NCBI GenBank assembly: GCA_020226215.1
Contig: CM035235.1
Coordinates: forward strand, 71,759,283-71,823,282
Source of the DNA: Sindora glabra
Lineage: Eukaryota; Streptophyta; Magnoliopsida; Fabales; Fabaceae
DNA length: 64,000 nt
Reading direction: 5' to 3'
A program made the position numbers and the translations under genes. Below, piece by piece: positions 52,031 to 64,000 of this stretch; position 1 is the stretch's first letter; every line of letters starts with the position of its first letter. The notes beneath the pieces were generated by a model. That model searched no databases. It was not told the origin of the DNA and was given only the letters and a program-made list of their open reading frames with translations.

Positions 52031-52888
52031 GGATGCCATTTGATTCATAAAATCAAATATTGTTGGAATTTTTAATATTTTTGAAATTTTAATTTATAAG
52101 AGTATGACATTTTCATATTTGATTCAATTAGAAACATTTTTATGAATGTTACAATATTATATTTTAATTATTTTAAATATTTTTAAAAATATTATTTAGT
52201 TATAAAAAATTTTTTCATTAAAAATTAAACAATTATTAGTGATTAACAGTAATCACTAGTGAAAATTAATAATGGTAGTGGTGGTAGCAAATAATAGTTA
52301 TTGGTAGTGAGTAGTGGCTGATAGTAATAGTCACAAAAAATGGGTAGTAATTAATGGTGGTCAATAATGGTTACAAGTGATGCGTAATGGTTAGTAGTGA
52401 TTATCAACAACAAGTAATAATTACTTTTGGATAATAATAAACAAAGGTTACTAGTGTTAGGAGTAACCAATAATGATCACTGAAAACAGTGGTTATCAAC
52501 GATAAATAATGGTCAATAATAATCACTAATGATAGGTGGTGACAAATAACGGTCACTAATAATGGTTAATAATAGTAATTGAAAATAGGTGGTAGCCGAC
52601 AATAAGTGGTGGTAGGTAGGAATCACTAATAATATATAATGTGATGGTTGACTGTGGTGAGCATGAGGCAGGCAAAATAATTTTTTTATTAAATTAAATA
52701 TTTTTATATTATGGGAACATCGGATACTTACCTTCTTTGTAGGAATATTTTAAAGGAATATTAGAGTAAAAATAGTCATTCACATTTTCAAAAGTATTTT
52801 TCTAAAATTAAAATTAAAATTAAAAATCTCACATTTCTTTAAAATATTCTAAAAAATGTAAGAAAGATTCTATAAACTAAACATCACC
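52031..52888. mobile_element. PIF/Harbinger-like MITE relative carrying a degenerate minisatellite
   Basis: The left end GGATGCCATTTGATTCATAA mirrors the reverse complement of the right end, GGTGATGTTTAGTTTATAGA. Inner blocks (TAGGAATATTTTAAAGGAATATTAG) match the element at 37151-37614. The middle, about 52225-52635, is an irregular array of GGTAGTGG, AATAATGGTCACTAATAATGG and similar units. The 3-bp flanks do not match, so the termini or family may be slightly off. Confidence 0.5.
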
Positions 52889-53671
52889 TTAAGGAATTTT
52901 ACTAAAATTTGATGCTTAAAGTAAATGTAAAAAATACATTTTAATTTTAACTTGGTAAATAAATTAGAAAAATTAAATTTAATTTGATTTAAAAAATAAA
53001 AATAGTAAAACAAAAATTAATTAACTTTGTTTAAGAAGAACATTTACATGCCTTTCTTTTAAAACTTACAGAAGTCTTCTTATTGGCTCTATACTTCAAT
53101 AGCCATGAATTCTCTAGCCCATTATGTCCCCTTATTTTAAAAAGAAAGGTGAGTTCTTTTATGTGAAAATTTAAGGCATGGATACTTGTACTAAATAACA
53201 AATGATGTACGGATGCATAATAGATTACTTACTTGAAGAGGTTGTTGTTTTGGAGGGTATTTTATTTATAAAAATTGAAATTTATAAAATGATCTCAATG
53301 CTTTTTTATGTGTTGGGTTAATGATAGTAAAAAACTAGGCAAAATTTATTGGGCTAAAAAATGGAAGTTGCCATTATAGTTGTTGAAGGGGTGTTCGAGT
53401 GAGATGATCTTCTTATATCTGAAGAGGTGGAGTCAGGTTAATTGTTGGTGTATTGAATGAGATGATCTTATTACATCAGTAATTCTCACTGTGCTCTAAA
53501 ATTTCCATTTTTGGTTTAGCATTTTTTTTTGCCATCTCACTTTCTTCTGTTTCATTTCGACTATATTGGTTAGCATTATTTATAAAGAATTAAATAAATT
53601 TGGTAAAAAAAAATACATCAAAATGTTGAAGGAATGTGTCGAGGAAAAGAGCACAGTTTAAATCTTTAACT

Positions 53672-53708
<37 letters not shown>

Positions 53709-55457
53709 TATCATGTTGTATTAATACTAATATTAGCATTAAAATCATAAATAATAGAAGTAAACAAGATAAAAAAAAGAAAAGAAGAAAAATATGTAAT
53801 GAAATAAATGAAAAGAACAAATAATGTGATTGTAATGTTAAATAATATAGGAATTAAAAATAAAATATGTATTTAAGTAATTTAATTAAATTAAATCTTG
53901 AGTTTGATGAAAATAATTTTATATTAAAATAATATGTTATGTTGTATCCATATTATTTAATTACACTTAATATCTAAATTATAAATAATAAAAATGAACA
54001 TAAAAAATGTAATAAAATATATAAAAAAGTGAACTAATGCATGAGTTATAAATAAAATATTGATAAAATTTTAATTAAAATATATTTATTTAAATTATAG
54101 TACTTAAAAATTGATAAAAAGAAAATATTAATAACTGATAATTTTTAAATAAAATAAATTTTGTTTTAATATTCAAACATTTTTATTAAATAATAGAATA
54201 TGTAATTAATTATTTCAATTAATTCTTATATTAAAATTTTAACTTATTTAAAATATTTGATATTATACTAAATTAAATATATCATATTATATTTACACCA
54301 TTTTGTAATATGAGCATCTAATTTGTAAATAAATATACACATGGAAAAAAAAGGAAAAACATGCAATTAAGCAAATAAAAAGAAGAATAAATAATATAAA
54401 AGCTAAAAATATAATTTTTATTTGATTAATTTTATTAGATAAAAATCATTAAAAGTATAAAATTTATTTGGTAGAAAGAAAATAAAAGTTAATAGAAGAA
54501 CAACACATGGAGCAAGAAATAGGTTGTTGAAAAGAATATTGATATTAACTATTGATTGATTGCTACTATGCCCCACGAATCAATTCTTCTCATCATGAAT
54601 TCTTGTCATATCAATGAGGTCATTACTTCTAGCGAGGGGCGATGGTGATGACTTCTATTTTATTAAAATAAAGATATAAAAATAAAAATATAAATATAGA
54701 AAACATTAAAACAAGCCTTAATATAAGAGAACGAGAAAACATGAATTGCAACAATCAACATCAATAATATCAAAATGTCCAACTCAAGTATTCTTGAATT
54801 AAATTAAACTCAAATCAAATTATTAAAGATCTAATTCAATATTCTAAGTTTCTTCTAATATATAAATTTTTAGGGGTTAAAGATAAAAATTATATAAGTT
54901 TAACTTGATCTCTTGAAACTCTTTCTATAATATATAAATATTTAGAGGTTAAAACATATAAATGAAATATCAAAAAGTTTTCAACTCTCCTCTTTTATCT
55001 AGGAATCTAATCGAAGGGTCCATATTATATCATATATTTAAGGTTCTGATACGTGCCCTTTTAGCTAAGGCATAGTAGTCATGTACAAAAAGAAAAGTTG
55101 TCTTGTCAATGATTAAGAAGTCAAATGAATGAAAGGCTTAGATTTGTATTGCATCGTGTGGAACAAAAAGGCATATTTATATGGTAGAATTTTCCATTAT
55201 AATTCCATGAAAAAATCTCATGGAAAGGGAACTGAAAATCATTCACTCCCTGCGTGGCTATGTCATGAAATCAAATTGGGTGTTTAATAAGTGGCGAAAG
55301 TTTAAGAGATATCTCTGAGCAGTCTGAAATCCGAATTCAACCAATCAAATCTAAGCAAAATCCCCACGTGTCATGACCAATACGGCTTGATATTTACTCT
55401 CCCTCTCTCGCTCTCCCCCCTCTCTCTCTCCTCTTCTCCATCCTGCATGTGTCCGCC
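52889..55457. other. Intergenic region upstream of the mTERF gene
   Basis: AT-rich, with no gene. Microsatellite at 53672-53708. The last about 150 bases (CTCCCTCTCTCGCTCTCCC near 55400-55440) are a CT-rich leader or core-promoter stretch typical of plant genes just before the mTERF start. Confidence 0.4.
53672..53708. repeat. (AAT)n microsatellite
   Basis: About twelve consecutive TAA/AAT units. A short frame through it encodes poly-Asn but is not a credible gene. Confidence 0.9.
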
Positions 55458-56387
55458 ATGGGTCCTCCTGCTTCAGCCATAGTCTTGCATTCCTCTATCT
55501 GTGGCTTCTCTTCTCAAAAACCATCACTTCCTTCTAGTCCTCAGCAACCAAACACCACTGTTGCAGTTGGTTCCAAACCAGTGAAATCACAAAGCCTACT
55601 CCAAAACCACCCACTATATTCCTCAGCCCTTTCAAGGCTCTCCCTTCAGTTCAAAGAGAAAATCCTCTGCCTTGAGATAATGGGTGTTGATGCAGGCAAG
55701 GCACTGTCCCAAAACCCTAATCTTTGCACGGCTTCAATGGAATCTATTGAATCAATTGTCTCATTCCTTCTGTCCAAAGGCATCCACCAAAAGGACTTGG
55801 CCAGAATTTTTGGTATGTGCCCTAAAATTCTCACCTCTAACATCAAAACTGAACTGAACCCAGTTTTTGATTTCCTTTCACAAGATCTTAAAGTCCCAGA
55901 TCATAACTTTAGAAGGGTAATTAATAGGTGCCCAAGATTGCTTGCTTCTAGTGTGAGAGACCAGCTTAAGCCAGCTTTGTTTTACCTTCAGAGGCTTGGA
56001 TTCAAGGACTTGGCAGCTTTAGCTTATCAATATTGTGTTTTGTTGGTTTGTAATGTGGAACAAACCCTAATTCCTAAGCTAAGGTATTTGGAGAATCTGG
56101 GATTTTCGAAGGATGAGGCTAAAAGTATGGTATTGAGGTGTCCAGCATTGTTCACTTTCAGCATTGAGAATAATTTGAAGCCGAAGTTTGAGTATTTGGA
56201 TGGGGAGATGGGAAGGAAGTTGGAGGAGCTGAAGGAGTTTCCTCAGTACTTTGCTTTTAGCTTAGAGAATAGGATTAAGCCAAGACATATGGAAGTTGTG
56301 CAAAGTGGGATCAATTTGCCCTTGTCATTAATGCTTAAAAGCACCGACGAAGAACTCAGGGAGCTCATAAAGCAGAAAGGCGGATGA
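55458..56387 (+). CDS. mTERF-family protein, probably plastid-targeted
   Basis: This is an intronless gene of 309 residues starting at the ATG at 55458 (an upstream in-frame GTG is not used). Residues 1-55 are rich in Ser/Pro/Gln and poor in acidic residues, like a chloroplast transit peptide. From about residue 55 the mTERF helical repeats follow, each with the usual P-x-hydrophobic signature: NPNLC (86-90), CPKIL (121-125), CPRLL (158-162), CPALF (228-232) and FPQYF (261-265). The C-terminal FPQYFAFSLENRIKPRH and SLMLKSTDEE are characteristic of one short plant mTERF subgroup (SOLDAT10/At3g18870-like, from memory). Members bind organelle nucleic acids and affect plastid transcription or RNA maturation. 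The exact orthologue is undecided. An AATAAA follows at 56578. Confidence 0.88.
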   Translation: MGPPASAIVLHSSICGFSSQKPSLPSSPQQPNTTVAVGSKPVKSQSLLQNHPLYSSALSRLSLQFKEKILCLEIMGVDAGKALSQNPNLCTASMESIESIVSFLLSKGIHQKDLARIFGMCPKILTSNIKTELNPVFDFLSQDLKVPDHNFRRVINRCPRLLASSVRDQLKPALFYLQRLGFKDLAALAYQYCVLLVCNVEQTLIPKLRYLENLGFSKDEAKSMVLRCPALFTFSIENNLKPKFEYLDGEMGRKLEELKEFPQYFAFSLENRIKPRHMEVVQSGINLPLSLMLKSTDEELRELIKQKGG

Positions 56388-57671
56388 TTGTGATGGGAGG
56401 GTAATGTGCATTATATGTATATGGACAATTCTTTGAGAACTTTCATTCTTATTCATTGCATTTTGGGATTATGGACATGTTTCCTGATGCAAGGCAATTC
56501 AAATTGTTGTAAGGTGCTATTGTAAATCTCTGTATGCGCTTTCTTTTGCGAATGTTGTTGATACTAGAGGAATGGAGAATAAAGTGTGTTTAACTTTAGA
56601 TGTAACATGTATATATAATTTCGTATTTTTCAATGAAGTTTTCGGTTTCATTATTTAGAATTGATCTTCAATCTTGCGTAGCATTCCTGAAAATTATTTT
56701 TTTCCTTTTCCTTGGCCTAGGGGAGGGGTTAGGGGGCAGGGGGCAGGGGGATATGGAAGAGGGAGTTGCGTGGGTGGACGGGGAGTCGATACCTACACCG
56801 CGGGTACCACTGCTTAAGAGAGCACATGAATGTGCCATTAAGCCAAGCTCTTCGTGGTTTGAAAACTACTTGAATTGTGAACAAAAAACGCAATCCAAAT
56901 CATCATCATGAGATGATAGAGAATCTATTTTGAAGTACTTTCTAATGGGCCAAGCCTTACCAGAAAAAGAATTTTTTCTTACAAGAATTTGATAGGTTAC
57001 AGCTGCTTCTAAATAAAGAGTCACAAGATATACAGACAATATATATTTTCGCAACGTCTTATGTTCTTTTTTGTGATGTGTTTTCTACAAGGTTGAGGTA
57101 AAACTATGATTCATCGCTATGGACAATCTCGACTGTGTCTTCAAAAGTTCTTCCTGTTCCTCGAATGGATGTTCAGCAGTGACCAAGACAGGTGTTATAA
57201 CAGCAACAGATATGATAAAAGTGAAACAGTAAATTCTAGAACTAGCCAAAGTTATTAGGAAGAGTGTGAAGAATTGTGCTTGTCAAGAGGAATGAACTCA
57301 AGATTTTAATGGCTGCAGATAAAGAGATAGGAAAGGAATGGGATTCCAAAGTTGAAAAGGCAAAAAAGAAGATATAATAAAAACAACTACTTTTGTCCAT
57401 TTTATCATATACAAGTCAAATAAATAAAAGCAATCAAGTTTCTTCCTGCAAACTACTTCCAAAATAATACCTAGAAAAGCCTCAAACAAGCTATAATACA
57501 AACATAATCAAACAAAACAGTAAACTCGTCTGTTAACTATTATACACAGGAGTTGATATTTCCATATTCATCTGTAAAGTGCATCTGATGCCTCTTAACA
57601 AACACTTCATCATCTGAAATATCAACATCATTTGCTTGGTTTTTGTCGATCCCTTTCTATCCAAATTTAAA
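56388..57671. other. Intergenic between convergent mTERF and J-domain genes
   Basis: Holds the 3' ends of two converging genes. A G-rich stretch lies at 56720-56760 (GGGGAGGGGTTAGGGGGCAG). No further gene seen; short ORFs here are unsupported. Confidence 0.4.
56578..56583 (+). terminator. Polyadenylation signal of the mTERF gene
   Basis: AATAAA 190 bases after the stop codon, in an AT/TG-rich context suitable for a plant 3' end. Confidence 0.5.
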
Positions 57672-60600
57672 TCATCTTGACTTAGGGTCATTCACTGGTT
57701 CAAAAGAAATATCTTCTGAAATGAATGCAGCCCATGCGTCCTGCAATCCACATACCCAACATGATCTTCATTTTTGGTATTGATACATATTTCATATTTT
57801 ATTCCCGACGTACTGAAAGAACCTATTTTTTAATGGTACATATTTTACATACCTGAAGAATGGAAAAAGCCTTCCCTGCTATGTACTTTTGAGGAAGTGT
57901 TGCTCCTCTTTGTTGTAATTTGTCTGGATGAAGGCATAGTCTTGCTTTCTGATAAGCCTTTTTCGCTTGTGAGCTTTCAATTAGGCTCATGAGAGGAACT
58001 GCATACCAACCACTCTCTGGCCATAGGATCTGGTGGTCAATATTTAATGCCATGTCAGTTTATCTGTTATCTTCACACATCAATGTCCTTAAGCATAAGT
58101 TATGAAATTATAGAATATATAATTAATCAATTCAGCTTTGAACTTTTAGTCAATAGAGAAATTCTTACATGATGTAGTGTGGAAAGCAGCAGCCGGATGT
58201 CAGTTTCCTTGCCAGACGACCACAATAGTAAATCTCTGTCCAATTTCTCAGTTTCTGTCTCTATCTTCTGCAAAAACAGTAGAATAATTCATCTAAATTT
58301 TTATTCTCATGGAAAAAGAAATAGAGAATGAAAGCATCCCAATAAAACCTATTTCTTACTAATGTTACTTAAGTTTCTACTACTTGGGAAATAAAAATCA
58401 TTTTATTATCAGGTCCTAGACATGTACAGATTAGGTCACATGCCTTGCATGGTAGATAAGCATGTTTTGTCATTTTATAATTGACAACTTCTTTGACTAA
58501 CTTGTAAGATCTTGATAAATAAGATAACAGTTTGATCAATCTGTCTACTTGTAAGTGACTATTTGTAACCTTTAACCTATTATAAAAGTAGCCGGAATAT
58601 ATTAATATAAAAGTTGAGGCAGTGTGATTGAAATAATTAAACGGAAATGTTCAAGTATCAATACCTAATCTCATTTTCTTCTAAACAAATTCACAAGTTT
58701 TGCTCCGACTCCAAGGTATTGAAGTCCATAAGTTCATCATTTTTGGATAAAATATACAATTTCATCCCTAAAATTATGAAGCGCTAGTAAAATTATTTCT
58801 AAATTATATAAAATTATAATTTCATAACTAAATAATGATCCGTAAAGATAATTTTGTCTCTTTGTACAGTAATTCAAAGACGAAATTGTCTGTATGAATC
58901 TATACGAAAGGACAGAATTATTCGCACGGATCATCATACAAAACAAAATTTTAATTTTATATAATTTAATAACTATTTTGCCAACACCTTATAATTTCAA
59001 GAACGAAATTGTTAATTTTGTCTAATTTTTGAATCAGTATTCTAACATGCTAATTATTCCTTTTAACTCTTAATTACCTTGGGAGATTGAACTCCTTTGA
59101 TCCCACTATCACAAGATTCACTTGTATTTGGCCTTCCTGCCAATTAAGATTAAAGACCGACAGGTGTCAATTTCTGTTTGCTACAGGACTTGTGTTGTGA
59201 CATGTAAAATTTGTAGGGACACAGGATATGTTCAATCAAGATTATCACCTTCCTCGGCTTGCTCAACGCAACAATTTCTCGTGTTTGATTCTTCATCAGA
59301 AACTCGTGTTTGAGACCTCTCTTTGGCCCATGCAATTGCTTCATCTATGGCTGCTGCTCCGCTATCTTCCTCTCTGAGATTAGTGTTGACCTCTATCACA
59401 AAGGAGCTCATAATTTCATCATCATCGTTTTCTATAATTTGTTCAGGTAACACATGATCATGAATAGCGGATTTTGCCTCAGGTTCTTGACAAAGTGAAG
59501 AAACAGCGGAAAATGGAGAGTTGAGTTCCCAATCTTCCATGGAAACTTTAATGCTTTGATATGATTGCGATTCAAGACTAATGGTTTCCGGCGATGACAC
59601 CCTTCTTGAGAATCCAAATTGGCAGCTTTTCAAGTTCTCCTTGTATTCACCATCCTGATATTCAAATGATCGAGCATTGCAAGAAAATGGTGGCCTCCCC
59701 TGTTTATTTGGGTTTTCCCCGGGCATCATGGTACTCGAGTTCCATCTACATGGGACATTTATTGGCCTGTAGAAATTACTTAAGTTCCTAAGGATTTGCA
59801 TTATAGGCTTAACATAGATTTAAAAACTCACTAAATCTCAATCACAAATCTTTAGAACTACCCTGCATGTTATAGGAAATCTACAACTAATTGGAAATAA
59901 AGAAACGCAAGGCAAATGGGAACAAACATAACCAAGACTGGACAGTAAAAGCTGTTTTTCAGACAATTCAACTATTTGTCCTAAAATTAGCTGCACCCCT
60001 ATTTAATTCTACTTGCGAGCATATGTATCCAAGTGATAGCAGCTTACTAGTTCTAAACTTCTAACAAATTAGAGATTCAGAGGAATCGAAAGTGTAATAG
60101 AGCGTAGAGATTATTATTGCCTATAAATTTAACAATTCTACTTTAGCTACCTTCTTTAACTGATATATAACATTACTACCATTCATAATTTAAAATGCCG
60201 ATTTTAAACGAGCTTCAGATTATCTAAACTACAGGTGCTAAAAGCAGTACTCTTATCTTGGCTTTCCACACTCACTTGCACCTAGAGCAAGCAGAATCTG
60301 CATATTGTGTACCTAGCTTCAGGGTTATGAATGTAATTTTGACATAACAGCCGAAGCTCAGGCCGTTAGCACATTATGACATACCTTAGCTTTGAAGCAA
60401 AGGCAGACAATGCCACGTCATCGCCAATGGCCGGTCGGATAGGACTGAGCTCCTCCGAACTCAGCACAGACGAAGAATTCGACTTCGATTTCGCTTTCGA
60501 GTGCGAGCCTGATCGCTCCCTTGATTTCCGGTCATCATCCGACCCGAATATGTCACTATAAAACTCTTCTCTCTTCGCCGGAATCCTGAACATCGGCAAG

Positions 60601-60974
60601 TTTCTGCCCGTCTTCTTCGCCGGAGCTATGAACTCCGGCGGATGGAAAATTTCTTCATAGAACGAATTGGACCTGGAAAATTTATGCGCTAGAAGGCTTC
60701 TCGGTGGACCTCCAAAGACATCAGCAAAATCTTCAGGATCTAAATTTATGGATTCAGAGCCACCGCCATTGCCGGCGAAGATAGATCGCCTCGTCCGGGA
60801 GGATGACCGGTCCTCCATGGACCGCCGGCGAGGAAGACCGTGCATTAATCCCATCTGCATTCGCCATGATTCATCCATTTTCGGTCGAGGCTCGTCTTTT
60901 ATTTTCTCCGTTGAGCTCCGCTTACCACCGACCGGAATATCCACCGGAAAACCAAGCGGAGCTTGTGCTTTCAT
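57672..60974 (-). CDS. Auxilin-like J-domain protein (JAC1-related, At1g30280-like)
   Basis: Six exons, given high to low: 60974-60385, 59766-59249, 59136-59078, 58267-58169, 58029-57853, 57740-57672. All introns are GT-AG and the frame is open for 503 residues. Residues 82-92 read DFADVFGGPPR, a motif shared with JAC1 and related plant auxilin-like proteins. The middle is long, Ser-rich and apparently disordered. An AIDEAIAWAKE helix lies near 336-346. The C-terminal J domain (about 410-495) contains HPD at 456-458, which stimulates Hsp70 ATPase, and ends DAWAAF...DPKSR. Auxilin-type J proteins recruit Hsc70 to uncoat clathrin vesicles; JAC1 itself is needed for chloroplast photorelocation. 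Which role applies here is not shown by sequence. It is shorter than JAC1 (about 650 aa, from memory), so it is more likely the paralogous lineage. Confidence 0.9.
58746..59022. mobile_element. Mutator-like MITE, 277 bp, inside intron 3 of the J-domain gene
   Basis: Inverted repeats of about 85 bp. The left arm runs GATAAAATATACAATTTC ... AAATTATATAAAATTATAAT, and the reverse complement of the right arm runs GACAAAATTAACAATTTC ... AAATTATATAAAATTAAAAT. The flanks TCATTTTTG (58737-58745) and TAATTTTTG (59023-59031) match at 8 of 9 bases, the 9-bp duplication expected of Mutator-type elements. It lies between exons 3 and 4. Confidence 0.8.
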
Positions 60975-62508
60975 ATATAGCTTATGAACTTAAAACAAAA
61001 AAGAAGAGACTAAATGAAATAAAGAAAGAGATTTGTGAGAGGAAAGGCCACTGATTGACTTTTGCTTGTTAAGTGCTTTCCACACCAAAATGCTGGCTCC
61101 AATTCTTTACTCTCACTTTGTTAACAATAAAGCTTCTCCTGGCCCATTTCAATTTGTTGATTGGATCCGGAATTAAACCTGAAAATTGAGCGATAAAATA
61201 TATTCAAATTAGATTTAAAATTAAATTTTAAATATAAATTAAGAATTATCTTTAAATGTAAAATGATAAAATATATTTATAAATTTTAATTCAATAAATA
61301 TAAATTTTAAAATTTAAATTTAAAATTTATTTTTGATACAATATAATATTTTTAAATATAGAATAATAGAATTAATTTATTAATATTTTTCCTCTTTTCA
61401 CAATTATCTATACTTTTATAATATTTTTATATAAAGTTTTTGAACCTAAAATCTTTAATAAGTTACCCAAATATATCATCACTAGGTGGCATTATATATT
61501 TTTGTTATTTTTGGTGAAATATATTTATATTAACATGTGCTTGTTATGGTACTCTGGAGAATTTGAAATTTAGGGTGATGTGACAAAATTTAGACTATTG
61601 AATGAGATAATCACATTATCTTAAGTTCCAAACCCCCGTGACATCTTAAAATTTTTCATATTAACAAATATAGCATTGTTTTTCATTGCATTCCAAATGC
61701 AATCATAGCTTTTTGTATATTAGAGTCTAGTTATTTTAACATTTCTATTATTAAAAAAATAGCATTGATTAAGCATGTTGTGCATAAAGCTTCGTAATTT
61801 AAAAAAAATATCAAATATTCATAAATTATAAAAAAAATCTTTATATACAAATTTCAGTATTATTAAATTATTAGGCGATGAATCAATAATAAGTAACAAG
61901 AAATTAGAATAATATATTAAGAATTGCGATTCAAAACCTTTTCATTGTTCATATATATTAAAAAAATATTTTTACTGTTATAAAATATTGATGTTGGTTA
62001 AATGTTTACTTTATATAACACTTAATATAGTGATATGAAGTGAAATGCATAGTGGGAAATGGGGAATGGAGTGGGAGACACTTGATTTGCCGTGCTTACC
62101 TGGAAAGATGCATAGGGTGGTAAGTCCCCCGGACATCATGATGAATGGCATGTTTTCTTTTCCTTCCTTTTTTAATTCTGCTTTTAGTTTTCTTTCTAGG
62201 TGGGGCATGTGCTCCTCTCTTTTAACCCATTTTGGTTGTCCTCTGCGAAGCTATGATTTTGGAGCAAATTGAAAACTATTATAAATTATAAATTTAAGGA
62301 TGAGAACAAGAAAAAGGAAAATTCTTGTGGTACTGAAACCTCACTTCAATTCCATATTTTAGTATAGTAATATAATTACTCAATAAATTAATTAAACTAA
62401 CATCATAATTAAATGGGGGCTAAAATTAAATTTTTTTTATTTGTTAAAAATTAAAAATTAATCGACACAATATCAAAGTTTTGAATAATTAAATACTTTT
62501 AGATTAAA
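60975..62508. other. J-domain gene 5' region and intergenic DNA
   Basis: The first 200 bases should be the 5' UTR and promoter of the minus-strand J-domain gene. Bases 62040-62260 are less AT-rich but have no convincing frame. The rest is AT-rich and featureless by eye. Confidence 0.4.
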
Positions 62509-62905
62509 GTTTTATTTGTTTTACCATAAAGTATTTTTTTAATAAAATAGTATTTGCATATATATTAATAAATGAATGATATGTTATTTATATTGATTTT
62601 AAAAAAATAAAAAATAAAAATATGATAATGAAAGAAAATAATTTTTAAATGAAAAAATTATTTTTTAAATTTTTTATATTTAATATTAAATAAATAAAAT
62701 ATTTTTATTTTAATATTTTATAAAAAAAATCGATATAATAATGTGCTACTATACTATTAAATTTAATCATTAATATATTATGATATAATATTTGATATAT
62801 AACATAAAAACAAATTAGACATATAATTCAATTTAATAATATATCAATATATTATTATATTAATATAAAATATTTTCCTTGTAACTATTTGAAACAAACG
62901 GAGCC
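62509..62905. mobile_element. MITE, 397 bp (same family as 23144-23415)
   Basis: The left end GTTTTATTTGTTTTACCATA resembles both ends of the element at 23144. The reverse complement of the right end reads GGCTCCGTTTGTTTCAAATA. TAAA occurs on both flanks (62505-62508 and 62906-62909). The interior is strongly AT-rich and non-coding. Confidence 0.55.
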
Positions 62906-62909
62906 TAAA

Positions 62910-64000
62910 ACCATTTTTCCAAAGAAAATGGCTTCCTAAGTAAAGGAGCAAGGGATAGGGCAGGTATCCCAGTGTATTGTGACTCTAATAATTGCCTCTA
63001 AATGGGGGAAAAATGATTGAAAATGTCAAAATAAGAAATTGGAATTATGCATATGGCTGTAGGTGAAAAAGTTGGAAAAGGAGCAGGTGAGGGAAAGGAT
63101 GGTTGTTACCTCAAAAAGGGACAATGCATGCCCTAAGATGATTTGGGATCAAAAGCTTTATGGCTCACTCACCACCTTTAACTTGGGATTTCCACTAGAT
63201 GTCACAATAAATCAGCAATTTGAGCCACACTCATCATCAATCAACATTCAAAAGAGAGGCATAAATGATTCTCTTGTTCTCTCTTTTACTTTCTTTTCTT
63301 TTCTATTGTTTCCATTTTATTTCTTGAGAATATGACAATGAACATTATTCCCTAAATTTTTTGTGTTAATATATAAGTGAAAAATTACAAACAAAATTTA
63401 TGTATGCTTGGTAGGAAAGTTATAAAATTACTTATAAATGAATGGAAAATATGCTCGATGCACAATATTTTTATTTACAATATAAACTCCTTATTTATAA
63501 GGGTGGTCTAAAAAATTTGCACATAAAATAAAAAGAGCTTAGGTGAGTTTATGATAATAATTTTAGAATTTTGAAAATACCTAAATTCTCTGTATAGCAA
63601 TGCAGTTAGGGGTAAAATGATCCAACATTGGGAGGTTATAATGTTATATGGTTGACAAACGATATGGATTATTATGTGACAAACAATAAAGTATTGAGCA
63701 AACATTGTGGGCTAGTGATACAGGGTTTAGTGAGCATCGATGGTTGAAGGGATGCAACAATACTATACAAATGTTAGGGAATTATCGGATAATTCTTAAA
63801 GTGTACGCATAAGAATTCATTGAAAGTTAAAAAAAAAAATACAGATAAAAGCGATTATCAACCAAAATCAATATAATACCTTTTATTCTTAAAAGAGCTA
63901 GTTGAATTTTTTACATTGTCAATAACGTTTTCATTCTGTTAGATTATTACTGAATTTAGTTTTAAGAAACAATGTAATAGTAAAGTACCCTCTTGAAGGC
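62910..64000. other. Intergenic to the window end, nothing recognised
   Basis: Short frames at 63063-63335 and 63508-63705 have no recognisable domain, splice context or homologue. A gene whose exons lie beyond 64000 cannot be excluded. Confidence 0.35.

Noticed and set aside
53636..53824. ORF with a poly-Asn tract
   Set aside because: It is a translation of the AAT microsatellite followed by an A-rich stretch.

Overview
This is an AT-rich stretch of a flowering-plant nuclear genome, most probably a eudicot. It shows intron-rich genes with GT-AG introns, plant-specific families (CIPK kinase, plant mTERF, DEAD-box RH1, auxilin-like J-domain protein), and a dense load of plant transposon remnants: CACTA, hAT-like, Mutator-like and PIF/Harbinger-like MITEs, and solo LTRs. 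I cannot name the species from sequence alone. No rRNA, tRNA, CRISPR or prokaryotic feature is visible.

Layout. (1) 1-24 kb is repeat country. It holds the right end of a CACTA transposon with a long palindromic subterminal region (ends at 1080), then three diverged copies of one sequence block (about 1.09-7.2, 9.96-13.4 and 13.44-16.8 kb). Copy 1 is split by a solo LTR of over 3 kb (2715-6250). On the minus strand of copies 2 and 3 are remnants of a FAR1/FHY3-type (MULE-derived) gene. The copy-3 remnant continues to about 18.3 kb and is interrupted by a 765-bp solo LTR with a perfect 5-bp target duplication. An hAT-like element and several MITEs follow. (2) 25.4-26.1 kb holds a small intronless gene of the plant EVAPPQ family, with a TATA box and poly(A) signal. 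(3) 27.5-33.9 kb holds a nine-exon RH1-type DEAD-box helicase on the minus strand. (4) 34-43 kb is AT-rich intergenic DNA with two clear MITEs. (5) 43.1-49.1 kb holds a 15-exon CIPK23-type kinase, preceded by two short upstream ORFs. (6) 49-55 kb is intergenic. (7) 55.5-56.4 kb holds an intronless mTERF gene, probably plastid-targeted. (8) 57.7-61.0 kb holds a six-exon auxilin-like J-domain gene on the minus strand. (9) The last 3 kb is intergenic and contains one more MITE.

I rebuilt the three multi-exon genes by hand from splice sites. Each gives one continuous reading frame (helicase 521 aa, kinase 463 aa, J protein 503 aa) with family motifs in the right order. The genes do not form a pathway. 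From memory, the Arabidopsis homologues of the kinase and the J-domain gene are neighbours (AT1G30270 and AT1G30280), so their proximity here looks like conserved microsynteny.

I found no convincing new biological system. The most informative observations are the nested FAR1-like pseudogene, the CACTA palindrome, the triplicated block, the intronic MITEs and the kinase leader uORFs.
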